Shown here: positions 34,618 to 43,704 of the stretch, in pieces
Numbering within the stretch: position 1 is the stretch's first letter
How the letters are laid out: every line of letters begins with the position of its first letter
NCBI GenBank assembly: GCA_964517795.1
Contig: CAZFDE010000013.1
Location: 1 to 48,600 of the forward strand
From: CAZFDE01 sp964517795
GTDB lineage: Bacteria; Planctomycetota; Phycisphaerae; Sedimentisphaerales; Anaerobacaceae
Direction of reading: 5' to 3'
Length of the DNA: 48,600 nucleotides
Made by a program: the position numbers and the translations under genes
The notes under the pieces: model-generated
Told to the model about the DNA's origin: nothing
Seen by the model: the letters and a program-made list of their open reading frames with translations, nothing else
Database searches by the model: none

Positions 34618-36723
34618 ATGCGTTTCATTAACATTTTCACGATGATGGTTCTGGCTGTTTTGCCGTTTACGGCAGCTAAATCTTTATCGGCAAAAGGCAT
34701 CTGTTCTAAATTGCCCGTTCGTTCGGCGGCCGCTAAGATTCCTTTTGCTCTGGAGCAGGTTTCACCGGCCTGCATTGATCCGCAGGGCCGCTGGCAGGAA
34801 AGTCTTGGGGTCATTGCGGACGGCTGGATCGGCCGAGCCGCACGGACCCGCCATCCTGTCTTTTACTCTTTTTTGTGGGAGCGGGACTGGTCCAGAGGTG
34901 ATTTCGCTTCGCCGCATTACGCGGTCTATCTGGCCGGTGGGTATGTACGATTGGCGCGTTATGTTCCCGATAGTGAGCTGGCGCGGCTCTATCATCGCGA
35001 ATGGCTCCCAAAGGTGCTTGCATCTCAAATGCCCAACGGTTATATCGGCGGCGGCCAGACCGAAGGGACTATGACACTGGAAGGTTCAGACAGCCGGATT
35101 CCCCGGTATGAGCTGCTCAGCGTGGATTTGATTCTGGAGTCGCTGCTGTGGGAGTACGAATTCAGCGGCGATCCGAATGTGCTCAAAGCCATCATTGATC
35201 TCACGAATTTTACACTTGCCGAATACATCAACCCGAAAACCTATAATCAACGGGAAATGGAAACGCCCGCACACCAGGCGATCTGCCGCTCGCTGACGGA
35301 AGTTTATCGATATACGGGTGATCCGAATATCCTGACGGCGTTGACACATTATATACAGCGTCAAAAGGCGATTCTGAAAGGGACATTTGCGAAGAAACGG
35401 CCTCATATACATGCGGTGTGTTATGCGTATATGCTTCAAGCACCGATCACGATGTATCATTACACCGGCGATACGGCCCTGCTGGAGATGGCGATGGAGG
35501 GATTCGACCATATCAGTGAGTTCGCGTTGCAGACCACGGGCACGCCGACCGGCTGTGAGATCACGCTGGAAAAAGGATGCCGTAAATACAGCGAACATTG
35601 CGCCGGCTGCGAATGGATCAACGCCTGTATACGTTTTTTGCGGTCGCGGGGTCAGGTGCGTTTCGCTGACATCGCGGAGCGGTGTATGCATAACGCCTAT
35701 TTTGGCAGCAAAAGTCCGGACGGGTTGACGCTGACCTATTACCATACGCTCAATCAGCTTTTTGCGACGACCTGGACGGGACAGTATCTTCGCGATTTCG
35801 AGCCATCCGATGTGTTCAACGGCGAATACAATATGGCCCACGGTCCGCTTTGCTGCAACGCAATCACCTCGAAAGCATTCGCTCAGTTTATCGAAAATGC
35901 CGTCATGAAAACGCCGGACGGGGAAATTACATTTGTTTTTTACGGCCCCTGTACGTTTGAGGGATGTTTGGCCGACGGTTCACCGGTGCGGATTGTTCAA
36001 CAGACGGATTATCCGTATGAGGATCGGGTTCGGTTTACGGTTCTACTGAAACAGTCACAGGACTTTGCGATGCGTTTTCGAATTCCCTCGTGGTGCAGCA
36101 AGGCGTCACTGAAGGTCAACGGCCGGGACATTGATGAATCGGTGACACCGGGCAGTTTCGCGCGTGTTATGCGGCAGTGGCGCAACGGTGATACCATCGA
36201 GCTTGCTTTTGAATTTCCGATTACACTGGCGTGGGATCATTCACCGGCCGCGGGCAAAGGAGCCGCGGTGGTTCGCGGACCCTTGGTGTATGCATTGCCT
36301 ATTCGCGGGGACTGGACCTACATCGGTTCACAACCGCCGGACTCGAACAATATGAAAGAGGCGTGGAATGTAACGATGACCGACGGACAGCGGTGGAATG
36401 TGGCGCTCGAGATCGACACCGACCATCCCGGAGCAAGTGTTGAGCCAATTGCGTTAGCAGTGCCGGAGAAGCGCTTGCCATGGCAGTATCCCCCTGTCGG
36501 CCTGAAGGTCCGGGCTCGCACGCTGGGCGAGTGGACGCTGGATCGGATCAGCGGCCATCCCTGTACACCGGCGTTGCCTCAACAGGTCCAGCCGCAGGGC
36601 GAATCTTTCGATGTCACACTGGTTCCTTTCGGTTTTACGCAACTGCGGATGACGGTTCTGCCGATTATCGGCGAATCAGCCCATAAACCGATCCGGCATG
36701 GTGAACATGAGGCCGACATTTAA
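34618..36723 (+). CDS. GH127 (DUF1680) beta-L-arabinofuranosidase-like glycosidase
   Basis: 701 residues with an N-terminal signal-like segment (1-20). The (alpha/alpha)6 barrel of DUF1680 is recognisable by SFLWERDWSRGDFASPHYAVYLAG in parts, QMPNGYIGGGQTEGT, YELLSVDLILESLLWEYEF, and HGPLCCNAITSKAF. Zinc and catalytic residues match Bifidobacterium HypBA1: Glu326 and Cys328 in SEHC, Cys412 and Cys413 in LCCN. It should release beta-L-arabinofuranose from plant or algal glycans; related activities exist in GH146. AAGGA lies about 6 bases before the ATG. No other carbohydrate gene is near. It converges with mraY, whose stop lies 6 bases away. Confidence 0.88.
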   Translation: MRFINIFTMMVLAVLPFTAAKSLSAKGICSKLPVRSAAAKIPFALEQVSPACIDPQGRWQESLGVIADGWIGRAARTRHPVFYSFLWERDWSRGDFASPHYAVYLAGGYVRLARYVPDSELARLYHREWLPKVLASQMPNGYIGGGQTEGTMTLEGSDSRIPRYELLSVDLILESLLWEYEFSGDPNVLKAIIDLTNFTLAEYINPKTYNQREMETPAHQAICRSLTEVYRYTGDPNILTALTHYIQRQKAILKGTFAKKRPHIHAVCYAYMLQAPITMYHYTGDTALLEMAMEGFDHISEFALQTTGTPTGCEITLEKGCRKYSEHCAGCEWINACIRFLRSRGQVRFADIAERCMHNAYFGSKSPDGLTLTYYHTLNQLFATTWTGQYLRDFEPSDVFNGEYNMAHGPLCCNAITSKAFAQFIENAVMKTPDGEITFVFYGPCTFEGCLADGSPVRIVQQTDYPYEDRVRFTVLLKQSQDFAMRFRIPSWCSKASLKVNGRDIDESVTPGSFARVMRQWRNGDTIELAFEFPITLAWDHSPAAGKGAAVVRGPLVYALPIRGDWTYIGSQPPDSNNMKEAWNVTMTDGQRWNVALEIDTDHPGASVEPIALAVPEKRLPWQYPPVGLKVRARTLGEWTLDRISGHPCTPALPQQVQPQGESFDVTLVPFGFTQLRMTVLPIIGESAHKPIRHGEHEADI

Positions 36724-36729
36724 GTTTGT

Positions 36730-37869
36730 TTATCGGATTTTGAGAGTAGCCAGTGCGAGTGCGGCGAAAGCGGCGGCGAGCAGCCAGAATCGCACGACGA
36801 CCTGCGGTTCGCTCCAGCCGGCCAGGTGAAAATGGTGGTGGATCGGCGCGCAGCGAAAGACGCGTTTGCCGCCGGAATATTTGAAATAGCCGACCTGGAT
36901 CACCACGCTGAACAACTCGACCATGAACACGCCGCCGATCAGCAATAATAGTATCTCGTTTCGGGTAACCAGTGCACCGTAGCCCATGGCCGCTCCCAAC
37001 GGCAGCGATCCGGTATCGCCCATGAAGGTCTGGGCGGGGTGGCAGTTGTACCATAAAAAGCCGAGCGTCGCGCCGAGGATCGAGCAGTAGAAAATACTCA
37101 GCTCACCGCTTTGGGGGATATGCGGTAACAATAGATAACTTGCCCAGGTTACCGGCGTCGCGCGGGACATCGTTTCGGAAGCGACATAACAAAGAATCGC
37201 CAGAACCATCGCGACGATACCGACGCAGCCGGCGGCCAGACCGTCCATACCGTCAGTGAGGTTGACGGCGTTACTGGTCGCGGAGATATAAAAAATTGCG
37301 ATCAACACGAACATCCAGTTGGCCAGCGGCAGGCCGTGTTTATAGAAGGGAACCCAGAGCCGAATGCCGTCGGGTATGTTCACGAAATCCATGTAGAGAA
37401 ACGAAGCGATCAGGACCGCCCCGCCAAATTGGAACAGGATCTTTTCCCATGCCTTTAGCCCGTCGCGTTCACGATGGCGGATGCCGGCGGTAAGCTTAAG
37501 CCAATCGTCCACACCGCCGAGTGCGCCAAACCAGACCACCAGGATGATCGCTTTCTGTATAAAGGGATTATCAAGCTTTGCCCACAATAACGTGGCCGAC
37601 ATGACCGCCAGCAGGATGATCAGGCCGCCCATCGTGGGCGTATTGGCCTTATGTTTGGTCAGCTCGTTAAGCGCTTCGTGGTGGAATTCGGGTTTGTCCC
37701 CGATCTTTTTGCGCATCAGCCAGCGGATGATCCTGGGGCCCAGCAGCAGCGCGAGAAAAAAACTGGTGATCAGCGCGGCCATCGAGCGGAACATGACATC
37801 CTGGTAGGCATAGAAGCCGACGCGATGCGTGAAACTGTTCCGTAACCACCATAAAATATGATAAATCAT
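36730..37869 (-). CDS. mraY: Phospho-N-acetylmuramoyl-pentapeptide transferase
   Basis: 379 residues, about ten membrane helices; makes lipid I from UDP-MurNAc-pentapeptide and undecaprenyl phosphate. Family motifs: KANTPTMGGLIIL, GGVDDWLKL (Asp pair), SNAVNLTDGMDGLAAG (catalytic Asp region), FMGDTGSLPLGA, and the C-terminal FRCAPIHHHFHLAGWSEPQVVVRFW. Third gene of murE-murF-mraY, 18 bases after murF. Confidence 0.96.
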   Translation of the reverse strand: MIYHILWWLRNSFTHRVGFYAYQDVMFRSMAALITSFFLALLLGPRIIRWLMRKKIGDKPEFHHEALNELTKHKANTPTMGGLIILLAVMSATLLWAKLDNPFIQKAIILVVWFGALGGVDDWLKLTAGIRHRERDGLKAWEKILFQFGGAVLIASFLYMDFVNIPDGIRLWVPFYKHGLPLANWMFVLIAIFYISATSNAVNLTDGMDGLAAGCVGIVAMVLAILCYVASETMSRATPVTWASYLLLPHIPQSGELSIFYCSILGATLGFLWYNCHPAQTFMGDTGSLPLGAAMGYGALVTRNEILLLLIGGVFMVELFSVVIQVGYFKYSGGKRVFRCAPIHHHFHLAGWSEPQVVVRFWLLAAAFAALALATLKIR

Positions 37870-37887
37870 AAGCGTATGCTTTGTTGT

Positions 37888-39282
37888 TTAGGTTTCCGTC
37901 GATACCGGCAAATCGAATACGTTTCTTAAGCGATCTACGACCTGTTCGAGCCGATTGCATCGCGAACCTTTGACCAGCACGATGTCATCCGGGCGAATAA
38001 GGTTGGAGAGATTATGACACATATCCGGTGCATCTGTAAAGGATTCAGTTTCAAAATTGGATGAATTTTCGCCTTCGATCGTTTCGGTGACGATCTTTGC
38101 CAGCGGCCCGACCGATAAAACGATATCGATATCCGATTGCAAAATGGTTTTCCCCAATTCGCGATGATATTGTGCCCGGTGTTCGCCGAGTTCAGCCATA
38201 TCGCCACAGATAAATATTTTTCGCTGACCGGCATTTTTTTCGATCCCGCTGAGAACCTCGACCGCGTGTGCCATCGAAGCGGGGTTGGCGTTGTAACTGT
38301 CATCAATCACGATCAGATCGCCGAACTGAAGGATGTGGTGTCGCCCGGCCTGGCTTTTGAATGACTTTATGCGGTCAGCGAATTGCTGCGGAACGATCTC
38401 AAGCTGACGGCAGACAGCATAAGCCGCCAGTGCGTTTTGGATGCCGCCTTGCCCGCCCATGGGCACGCTTATTTTAGCGCCGTCGATCCGGAAACTGCAT
38501 CGGTAGGCTTCGGTTCGGATCGCCTGGGCCCGGATGTCGGCGGTATCGGCGGTACCATATCGGACAATACATACGTCGTCCGGTAAAATCGCTTTTTTCA
38601 GTTCCGGACAGTCGATATTGATAATCAGAATTCCGTTTGATTTGAGCCCCTTGGCGATAGAGAGTTTTTCTTTGCATACCGCATCCAGCGAGCCAAAGCC
38701 TTCCAGATGGGCCGCACAGACACGAGTCACCACGGCGATGTCCGGTTCTGCGATTCGACTCAGGTATGCAATCTCGCCGGGTTGGCTGGTACCGAGTTCG
38801 AGAACCGCCGCTTCGCAATCCGGCGCGGCTGACAACAGTGTCAGCGGCAGACCGATCTGGTTGTTGAAATTCTTCGGCGACTGGCAGACGCGGTATCGAT
38901 CGCCCAGCACATGGCTGATCATGCGACGGGTTGTGGTTTTGCCGACCGAACCGGTGATCGCGATGACCTTAACGTCGAGCTGTTGGCGATAATGGTTGGC
39001 AAGTGCGCCCAGCGCTGCAATGGTATCGGGGACCTGGACGATTCTTTCGACAGGCAGATGCGAATGGAAATCCGATCGAACGACGGCACAAGCAGCGCCT
39101 TTTTCGAATGCCTTCGCGACAAAATCGTGCCCGTCGAAATTCTCCCCGCAGATGGCAAAAAAGCAATCGCCCTTTTCGACAGTTCGCGAATCGATGGAAA
39201 CCCGGTTAATATTCGATGTGCTCAGTTGCGGACGGTTATCGCCCAGCAGCGCCCCCAGTTGCTTGATCGGCATGGATTCCAT
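37888..39282 (-). CDS. murF: UDP-MurNAc-tripeptide-D-Ala-D-Ala ligase
   Basis: 464 residues; adds D-Ala-D-Ala to UDP-MurNAc-tripeptide. ATP site ITGSVGKTTTRR (GSVGKTT 111-117), EGFGSLDAVCKEKLSIAKGL, and VIDDSYNANPASMAHAV are typical of MurF. The start at 39282 (or the ATG at 39273) lies inside the end of murE, an overlap of 47 or 38 bases. A longer in-frame start at 39348 would add an unlikely basic leader. Coupled translation with murE is likely. Confidence 0.93.
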   Translation of the reverse strand: MESMPIKQLGALLGDNRPQLSTSNINRVSIDSRTVEKGDCFFAICGENFDGHDFVAKAFEKGAACAVVRSDFHSHLPVERIVQVPDTIAALGALANHYRQQLDVKVIAITGSVGKTTTRRMISHVLGDRYRVCQSPKNFNNQIGLPLTLLSAAPDCEAAVLELGTSQPGEIAYLSRIAEPDIAVVTRVCAAHLEGFGSLDAVCKEKLSIAKGLKSNGILIINIDCPELKKAILPDDVCIVRYGTADTADIRAQAIRTEAYRCSFRIDGAKISVPMGGQGGIQNALAAYAVCRQLEIVPQQFADRIKSFKSQAGRHHILQFGDLIVIDDSYNANPASMAHAVEVLSGIEKNAGQRKIFICGDMAELGEHRAQYHRELGKTILQSDIDIVLSVGPLAKIVTETIEGENSSNFETESFTDAPDMCHNLSNLIRPDDIVLVKGSRCNRLEQVVDRLRNVFDLPVSTET

Positions 39283-40711
39283 TTTTTTTCTTGTTGATAT
39301 ACTCGAGCGCAACGGCCTTGTCGCTGAACGGTATCTTTTGCGTTCCAATAATCTGATAGTCTTCGTGGCCCTTGCCGGCCAAAAGGATTATATCATCTTT
39401 GGTCGCGGTTTCAATGGCCATTTGGATCGCTTTTCGCCGGTCCGGTTCGACAACAATCATCTCGACCTGAGGGGCTTTAAGACCTTCGATAATGTCGTGG
39501 ATGATCTGTTCGGGGTCTTCGGTACGCGGATTGTCATTCGTGATGATCATGAAATTGGCTACATCTTTGACGGCTTCGGCCATGCGGGGGCGTTTGGTCC
39601 GGTCGCGATCGCCGCCGCAGCCGAAGACAACAATGAGTTTTCCCTTGCAGATCGGCCGAAGCGTATGAACGACGTTGCGCAGGGCGTCGTCGGTATGGGC
39701 ATAATCGATAATGACAGAGAAATCGGGTCCCTCGAGCCGTTCGAGCCGCCCGGGGATTGCTTTGAGATCCGACAGGCCCGCGGCCACGGTGTTCAGATCG
39801 ATACTGCATGCCAGGCACAGTCCGGCCGCGGCCAGGTGATTGCTGATATTATAACGGCCGATCAGCGGGGTTTGGACCTCGGCCATGTTATCCTGATACG
39901 TGATATTAAAAACAGAACCGCTGTGATCGGTTTTTCGGACTGCCCCGACGATATCGGCGGTCTGATCGACGGCGTAATAGGTGATCGGAGCCGCGGTTTT
40001 TTTGGCGATGGTTTGACTTTGGGAAGATTCCTTGTTCAGGATCGCCGTTGCCTCGTTGGAAAGTGCGGAAAAGAGTTTTGTTTTGGCGGCCAGATAATCT
40101 TCGGTGGTTTGGTGGTAATCGAGGTGATCACCGCCGAGGTTGGTAAAGGCGGCCGCCTTGAAATCAATCCCGTGTAACCGATTTTGCTGGAGCGAGTGGC
40201 TGGACGCTTCGACGATCATGTGGGTTGCGCCGGCATCGACCATTTCGCGCTGCATGCGGGCGATATCGAACGGATCGGGCGTGGTCAGCCCGGCAGGATA
40301 ACATTGGCGACCGGTATCATACTCGATCGTTCCGATCAGGCCGCATTTTAAGCCCGCCCGGCGCATCACCGAACGCACCAGAAATGCCACAGTGGTTTTG
40401 CCGTTGGTGCCGGTAACCGCCAGATTGGTTAAGTGCTTTGCCGGCTCACCGTAGAGTGTTTGGGCCATTTCGGCGGCGGCGATCGAGGTATCCTCAACGG
40501 TAACGATTTTCGCCTTGGTGTTTTGAACCGGTGTTTCGCAGACGATATACGCTGCGCCTTTGCCGATCGCCCGATCGATAAAATCATGGCCGTCACATTG
40601 GGTGCCGCGTACCGCGACAAAGACACCCGATGGTTCAACACGCCTGGAATCCGTCGTGCCCGAAACGATGGCCCCCTTGCGGATCAGTGAAAGCAGCTTG
40701 TTATACGTCAT
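39236..40711 (-). CDS. murE: UDP-MurNAc-tripeptide synthetase, meso-DAP type
   Basis: 491 residues; adds the third peptide residue to UDP-MurNAc-L-Ala-D-Glu. ATP site GTNGKTT (101-107), NLGGDHLDYH, VVFGCGGDRDRTKRP, and the DNPR motif (393-396) that selects meso-diaminopimelate over lysine. The start at 40711 has GAGG about 7 bases upstream. First gene of the minus-strand mur run. The divergent transglutaminase gene starts 198 bases away. Confidence 0.95.
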   Translation of the reverse strand: MTYNKLLSLIRKGAIVSGTTDSRRVEPSGVFVAVRGTQCDGHDFIDRAIGKGAAYIVCETPVQNTKAKIVTVEDTSIAAAEMAQTLYGEPAKHLTNLAVTGTNGKTTVAFLVRSVMRRAGLKCGLIGTIEYDTGRQCYPAGLTTPDPFDIARMQREMVDAGATHMIVEASSHSLQQNRLHGIDFKAAAFTNLGGDHLDYHQTTEDYLAAKTKLFSALSNEATAILNKESSQSQTIAKKTAAPITYYAVDQTADIVGAVRKTDHSGSVFNITYQDNMAEVQTPLIGRYNISNHLAAAGLCLACSIDLNTVAAGLSDLKAIPGRLERLEGPDFSVIIDYAHTDDALRNVVHTLRPICKGKLIVVFGCGGDRDRTKRPRMAEAVKDVANFMIITNDNPRTEDPEQIIHDIIEGLKAPQVEMIVVEPDRRKAIQMAIETATKDDIILLAGKGHEDYQIIGTQKIPFSDKAVALEYINKKKNGIHADQATGGAAGR

Positions 40712-40909
40712 ATCAGCCCTCGACAAAACAGCGCGTATTCTACTGAAAACGGTCAAAAATGCAACCCCCATTTAGAATTACGGTATTGTTTTTCCTGACA
40801 AAAGGATTATCGGAAGAAATATGGTTTTCGGATGAAAGAATTTCAGTCTTATGGTATAGTAAAATGCCATGCTGGATATAGGGAAAACCTTTTTTGAAAG
40901 GAAAAACAT

Positions 40910-42382
40910 ATGAAATCGCGAATATTTTTATGTGTCGGTGTATTTGTATGCATGTTTTGTCAATTGTTGATCGGCCAAACACAGCAGTATTATGCGATTA
41001 TGATGAACAATCAAAAATCCGGTCACGCCGTTCACATGCGAACGGTCGGTGACGAAACGGTTACGACAACGTTTATGATGAATCTTTCGATGGTGCGCGG
41101 TGGAATGCCCATCGAGATGAGTCAGGTTCAAAAGACCATAGAGACCCTGGATGGCAAACCGTTGTCATTCGAAACAGTTCAGGACATGAGCCTGATGAGC
41201 GTCAAAATGTCGGGCAAGGTCGATGATGCCGGCACGCTTCATATCACGGTGGAATCGATGGGTCAGCGGCAAAAAAAGACGATGCCGTGGCCTGAGGGTG
41301 CGGTGCTCAACGAAGGGGCCCGGTTGATTCAGCAGGCGAAAGGGCTCCAGCCCGGTACGCAATATACCGTCAAAACATTCAGCCCTGAGATGATGCAGGT
41401 GGTCGATGCGCAGGTAACGATCGGCCCCAAAAAAAATATCGATCTGTTCGGGCGGATCGTGCCGCTGACCGAAGTGAAGACCGCCCTGACGATGCCGGGT
41501 ACCGGCTCGATCATCGTGACCGATTATGTCAACTCGGATTTTGAAAGTCTAAAGAATATGATGCCCGTAGCCGGCATGCAGATCGAATTAATTGCCTGTG
41601 AAAAAGAATTCGCGCTCAGTGATAACGAATTGTTTGATGCGATGGAGGCTGCATTTATTGCCAGCCCGGTTCGCCTGGAGAATCTCGATCAAGCCGCATC
41701 GGCGATCTATATCATCAGGTCCAACGACCCCAATGAACCGCTGCATTTCCCCGAGGATGACAATCAAAACGTAGAAACGGTTTCACCCGGTACCGTGAAA
41801 ATAACAATCCAGCCCGCCGAGGCGCCGAAAGGAATCGGGTTGCCGATCAAAACCAAAAGGCCGGATTTACTGGCGGCCATGAAGCCGACGATGTATATCC
41901 AATCGGACGATCCCAATATTATGAAGCTTGCCAAAGAGGCGGTTGGCAGCGCCGCCGATGCCGCAACGGCCGCACGCAATATCGAATCATTTGTCGCTAA
42001 CTATATTACCAATCAATCGCTGGGTGTCGGTTACGCCAGTGCGGTCGAAGTGATGCAGAGCCGCCAGGGGGATTGCAGCGAATTTGCGGTATTGACGGCG
42101 GCACTGTGCCGGGCGGCAGGGATACCGGCTCAGGTGGTTACCGGAATCGCATATATTGACAATTTTGGGCAGATCCAGCACAGTTTTGGCGGCCATGCGT
42201 GGAACCGCGTACGCATTGGGCGTAAGTGGATTTGTCTCGATGCCGCGTTTAAAAGCGGCGGCAAGGGATACAATCCGGGCCATATCGCATTGGCTTTCGG
42301 CAGTGGCGATCCGAGTGATTTTTTCAAAATGGTCGCCAGTCTGGGGAAATTCAAGATCGAAAAGGTCGCGCTTCGCCAGTAA
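40910..42382 (+). CDS. Exported transglutaminase-like protein
   Basis: 490 residues. Signal peptide (about 1-23, MKSRIFLCVGVFVCMFCQLL). The C-terminal transglutaminase-like domain has an intact papain-type triad: Cys389 in QGDCSEFA, His429 in GGHAWNRV and Asp444 in CLDAAF, with AALCRAAGIPAQVVTGIAY between. The N-terminal 300 residues are beta-rich and unassigned. GAAAGGA precedes the ATG by about 7 bases. The domain may act as a peptidase. A polytopic membrane protein follows 10 bases later, so the two probably work together at the envelope. Confidence 0.85.
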   Translation: MKSRIFLCVGVFVCMFCQLLIGQTQQYYAIMMNNQKSGHAVHMRTVGDETVTTTFMMNLSMVRGGMPIEMSQVQKTIETLDGKPLSFETVQDMSLMSVKMSGKVDDAGTLHITVESMGQRQKKTMPWPEGAVLNEGARLIQQAKGLQPGTQYTVKTFSPEMMQVVDAQVTIGPKKNIDLFGRIVPLTEVKTALTMPGTGSIIVTDYVNSDFESLKNMMPVAGMQIELIACEKEFALSDNELFDAMEAAFIASPVRLENLDQAASAIYIIRSNDPNEPLHFPEDDNQNVETVSPGTVKITIQPAEAPKGIGLPIKTKRPDLLAAMKPTMYIQSDDPNIMKLAKEAVGSAADAATAARNIESFVANYITNQSLGVGYASAVEVMQSRQGDCSEFAVLTAALCRAAGIPAQVVTGIAYIDNFGQIQHSFGGHAWNRVRIGRKWICLDAAFKSGGKGYNPGHIALAFGSGDPSDFFKMVASLGKFKIEKVALRQ

Positions 42383-42392
42383 GTGCTTAACG

Positions 42393-43400
42393 ATGAAAAC
42401 CACGATCCAGTTTATATTGGCGTCTCTGGTCTATTTATTGCTCTCGGCGCTGTTGTTTTTGCCGTTTGCCAGGCAGATGACCGATGTTGACTGGGTTTAT
42501 CCGGCGGCCTTGTGGATCGGGGCGTGCGGGGGATATCTCCTGAGCCGGCGATGGGTCGGCTTTTTCAGCGGCGGTTTTTTAGCGGGCCTGGTTTACGGTT
42601 TCGGCCCGTTCATGCTCTCATTGGTGTCTTATCATCCGTCGGTGGTATTGCTTGCGGCGCTGATCGGGTGGCTGCTGCTGCCCGCGGCCTATGCGCCCGG
42701 CGGGATCTGGCGATTCCTGAAAATCCCTATGGCCCTGCTGCCGTTTCTGGCGATTATCTGGTTTTTTCAGTGGACCGCCGATCAACACTATTTTGTGATG
42801 CCGATCCAAATGCACCTGTCGCTGGGCGATCTGGGCGGATTGCTCTTTCCACTGGTGATGGTGACGCGCAATCCGATGGTGTTTGGTTTTTATCATGTGT
42901 CGTTGGCGTGTGTGATCCTTGCAATCCCGATGCTGGTCAAGTCCCGCCGCTACGGGATCATGACCCTGATCGCGGCCGGGATTGTGTTAGCGTGTTTGCC
43001 GGAAGTGATGAAGGTCAGCCCGCTGCTATGGCTGAGTATCCCGATGCTCTGCGGATCCGTGCTGGCGGGGATGGGGCTGGAGGCCTTTGTATTGGCCGGA
43101 TACCAGGACCGAAAATGGGTATTGGCAGCGGCGTGCATCACGGGTATTTTAGCCCTTGCGGCCTTGCTGATGGCGACCCAATACTTTCGCGCTTTTGCCG
43201 GATTAGGCAATCATGTCGCAAATCTTTTTGTGCAAACGGGGTATCTTTATCTGCTGGCCACCGCGGCGACAGCGACCATCTTTTTTCTGGCCCGTGCCAA
43301 AATCCGCCTGAAACTGTTTCGCCTCATCGGCTTGATGATCTGCTGCGGGCTGGATATTCTCATCGGTGCCGTCTGGCTGATTGGTCATATCATGCATTGA
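42393..43400 (+). CDS. Polytopic membrane protein of unknown family
   Basis: 335 residues with roughly nine or ten hydrophobic helices from residue 5 to the end, and few charged loops. Starts at ATG 42393, 10 bases after the transglutaminase stop. No motif recognised. Pairing suggests it anchors or exports the partner, but that is inference. Confidence 0.6.
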   Translation: MKTTIQFILASLVYLLLSALLFLPFARQMTDVDWVYPAALWIGACGGYLLSRRWVGFFSGGFLAGLVYGFGPFMLSLVSYHPSVVLLAALIGWLLLPAAYAPGGIWRFLKIPMALLPFLAIIWFFQWTADQHYFVMPIQMHLSLGDLGGLLFPLVMVTRNPMVFGFYHVSLACVILAIPMLVKSRRYGIMTLIAAGIVLACLPEVMKVSPLLWLSIPMLCGSVLAGMGLEAFVLAGYQDRKWVLAAACITGILALAALLMATQYFRAFAGLGNHVANLFVQTGYLYLLATAATATIFFLARAKIRLKLFRLIGLMICCGLDILIGAVWLIGHIMH

Positions 43401-43410
43401 TCGAGGTGGA

Positions 43411-43695
43411 TCAGTTAAATATTTCGCGTTCGGTCTGGCCGAGGATGTAGCGCGTATCGGCCCGGATGAAATTCAGGATCGTATCGAATTGTTTCTCCAC
43501 GAATTGACGCTGATTGGAAATAACAGATATACCGATCAGCGCGCGGACTTTGCTGTCCTGTTGATCGACCTCGGAAACCGAAACATTATAGCGGTTACGC
43601 AGCCGCTCGATCAGGCGCTTGACGACGCTGCGTTTTTGCTTGAGTGAGTGAATCCCCTGCAAATGCAGTTGGGCTGTCATGACACCGATGACCAT
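43411..43695 (-). CDS. DUF503 protein (YlxP-like)
   Basis: 94 residues. Family pattern: MVIGVMTAQLHLQGIHSLKQ, then KRSVVKRLIERLRNRYNVSV and ISNQRQFVEKQFDTILNFI. YlxP homologues often sit with nusA-infB-rbfA and may bind RNA; here it follows the PAS sensor gene instead. The ribosome site AGGA overlaps the sensor's stop codon, 9 bases before the ATG, so it should be co-translated with that gene. Confidence 0.88.
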   Translation of the reverse strand: MVIGVMTAQLHLQGIHSLKQKRSVVKRLIERLRNRYNVSVSEVDQQDSKVRALIGISVISNQRQFVEKQFDTILNFIRADTRYILGQTEREIFN

Positions 43696-43704
43696 CGTTC
43701 ATTC

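Noticed and set aside
42512..43450. 312-residue second frame over the polytopic membrane gene
   Set aside because: It is in a shifted frame rich in Arg, Gly and Pro, typical of a GC-rich shadow.
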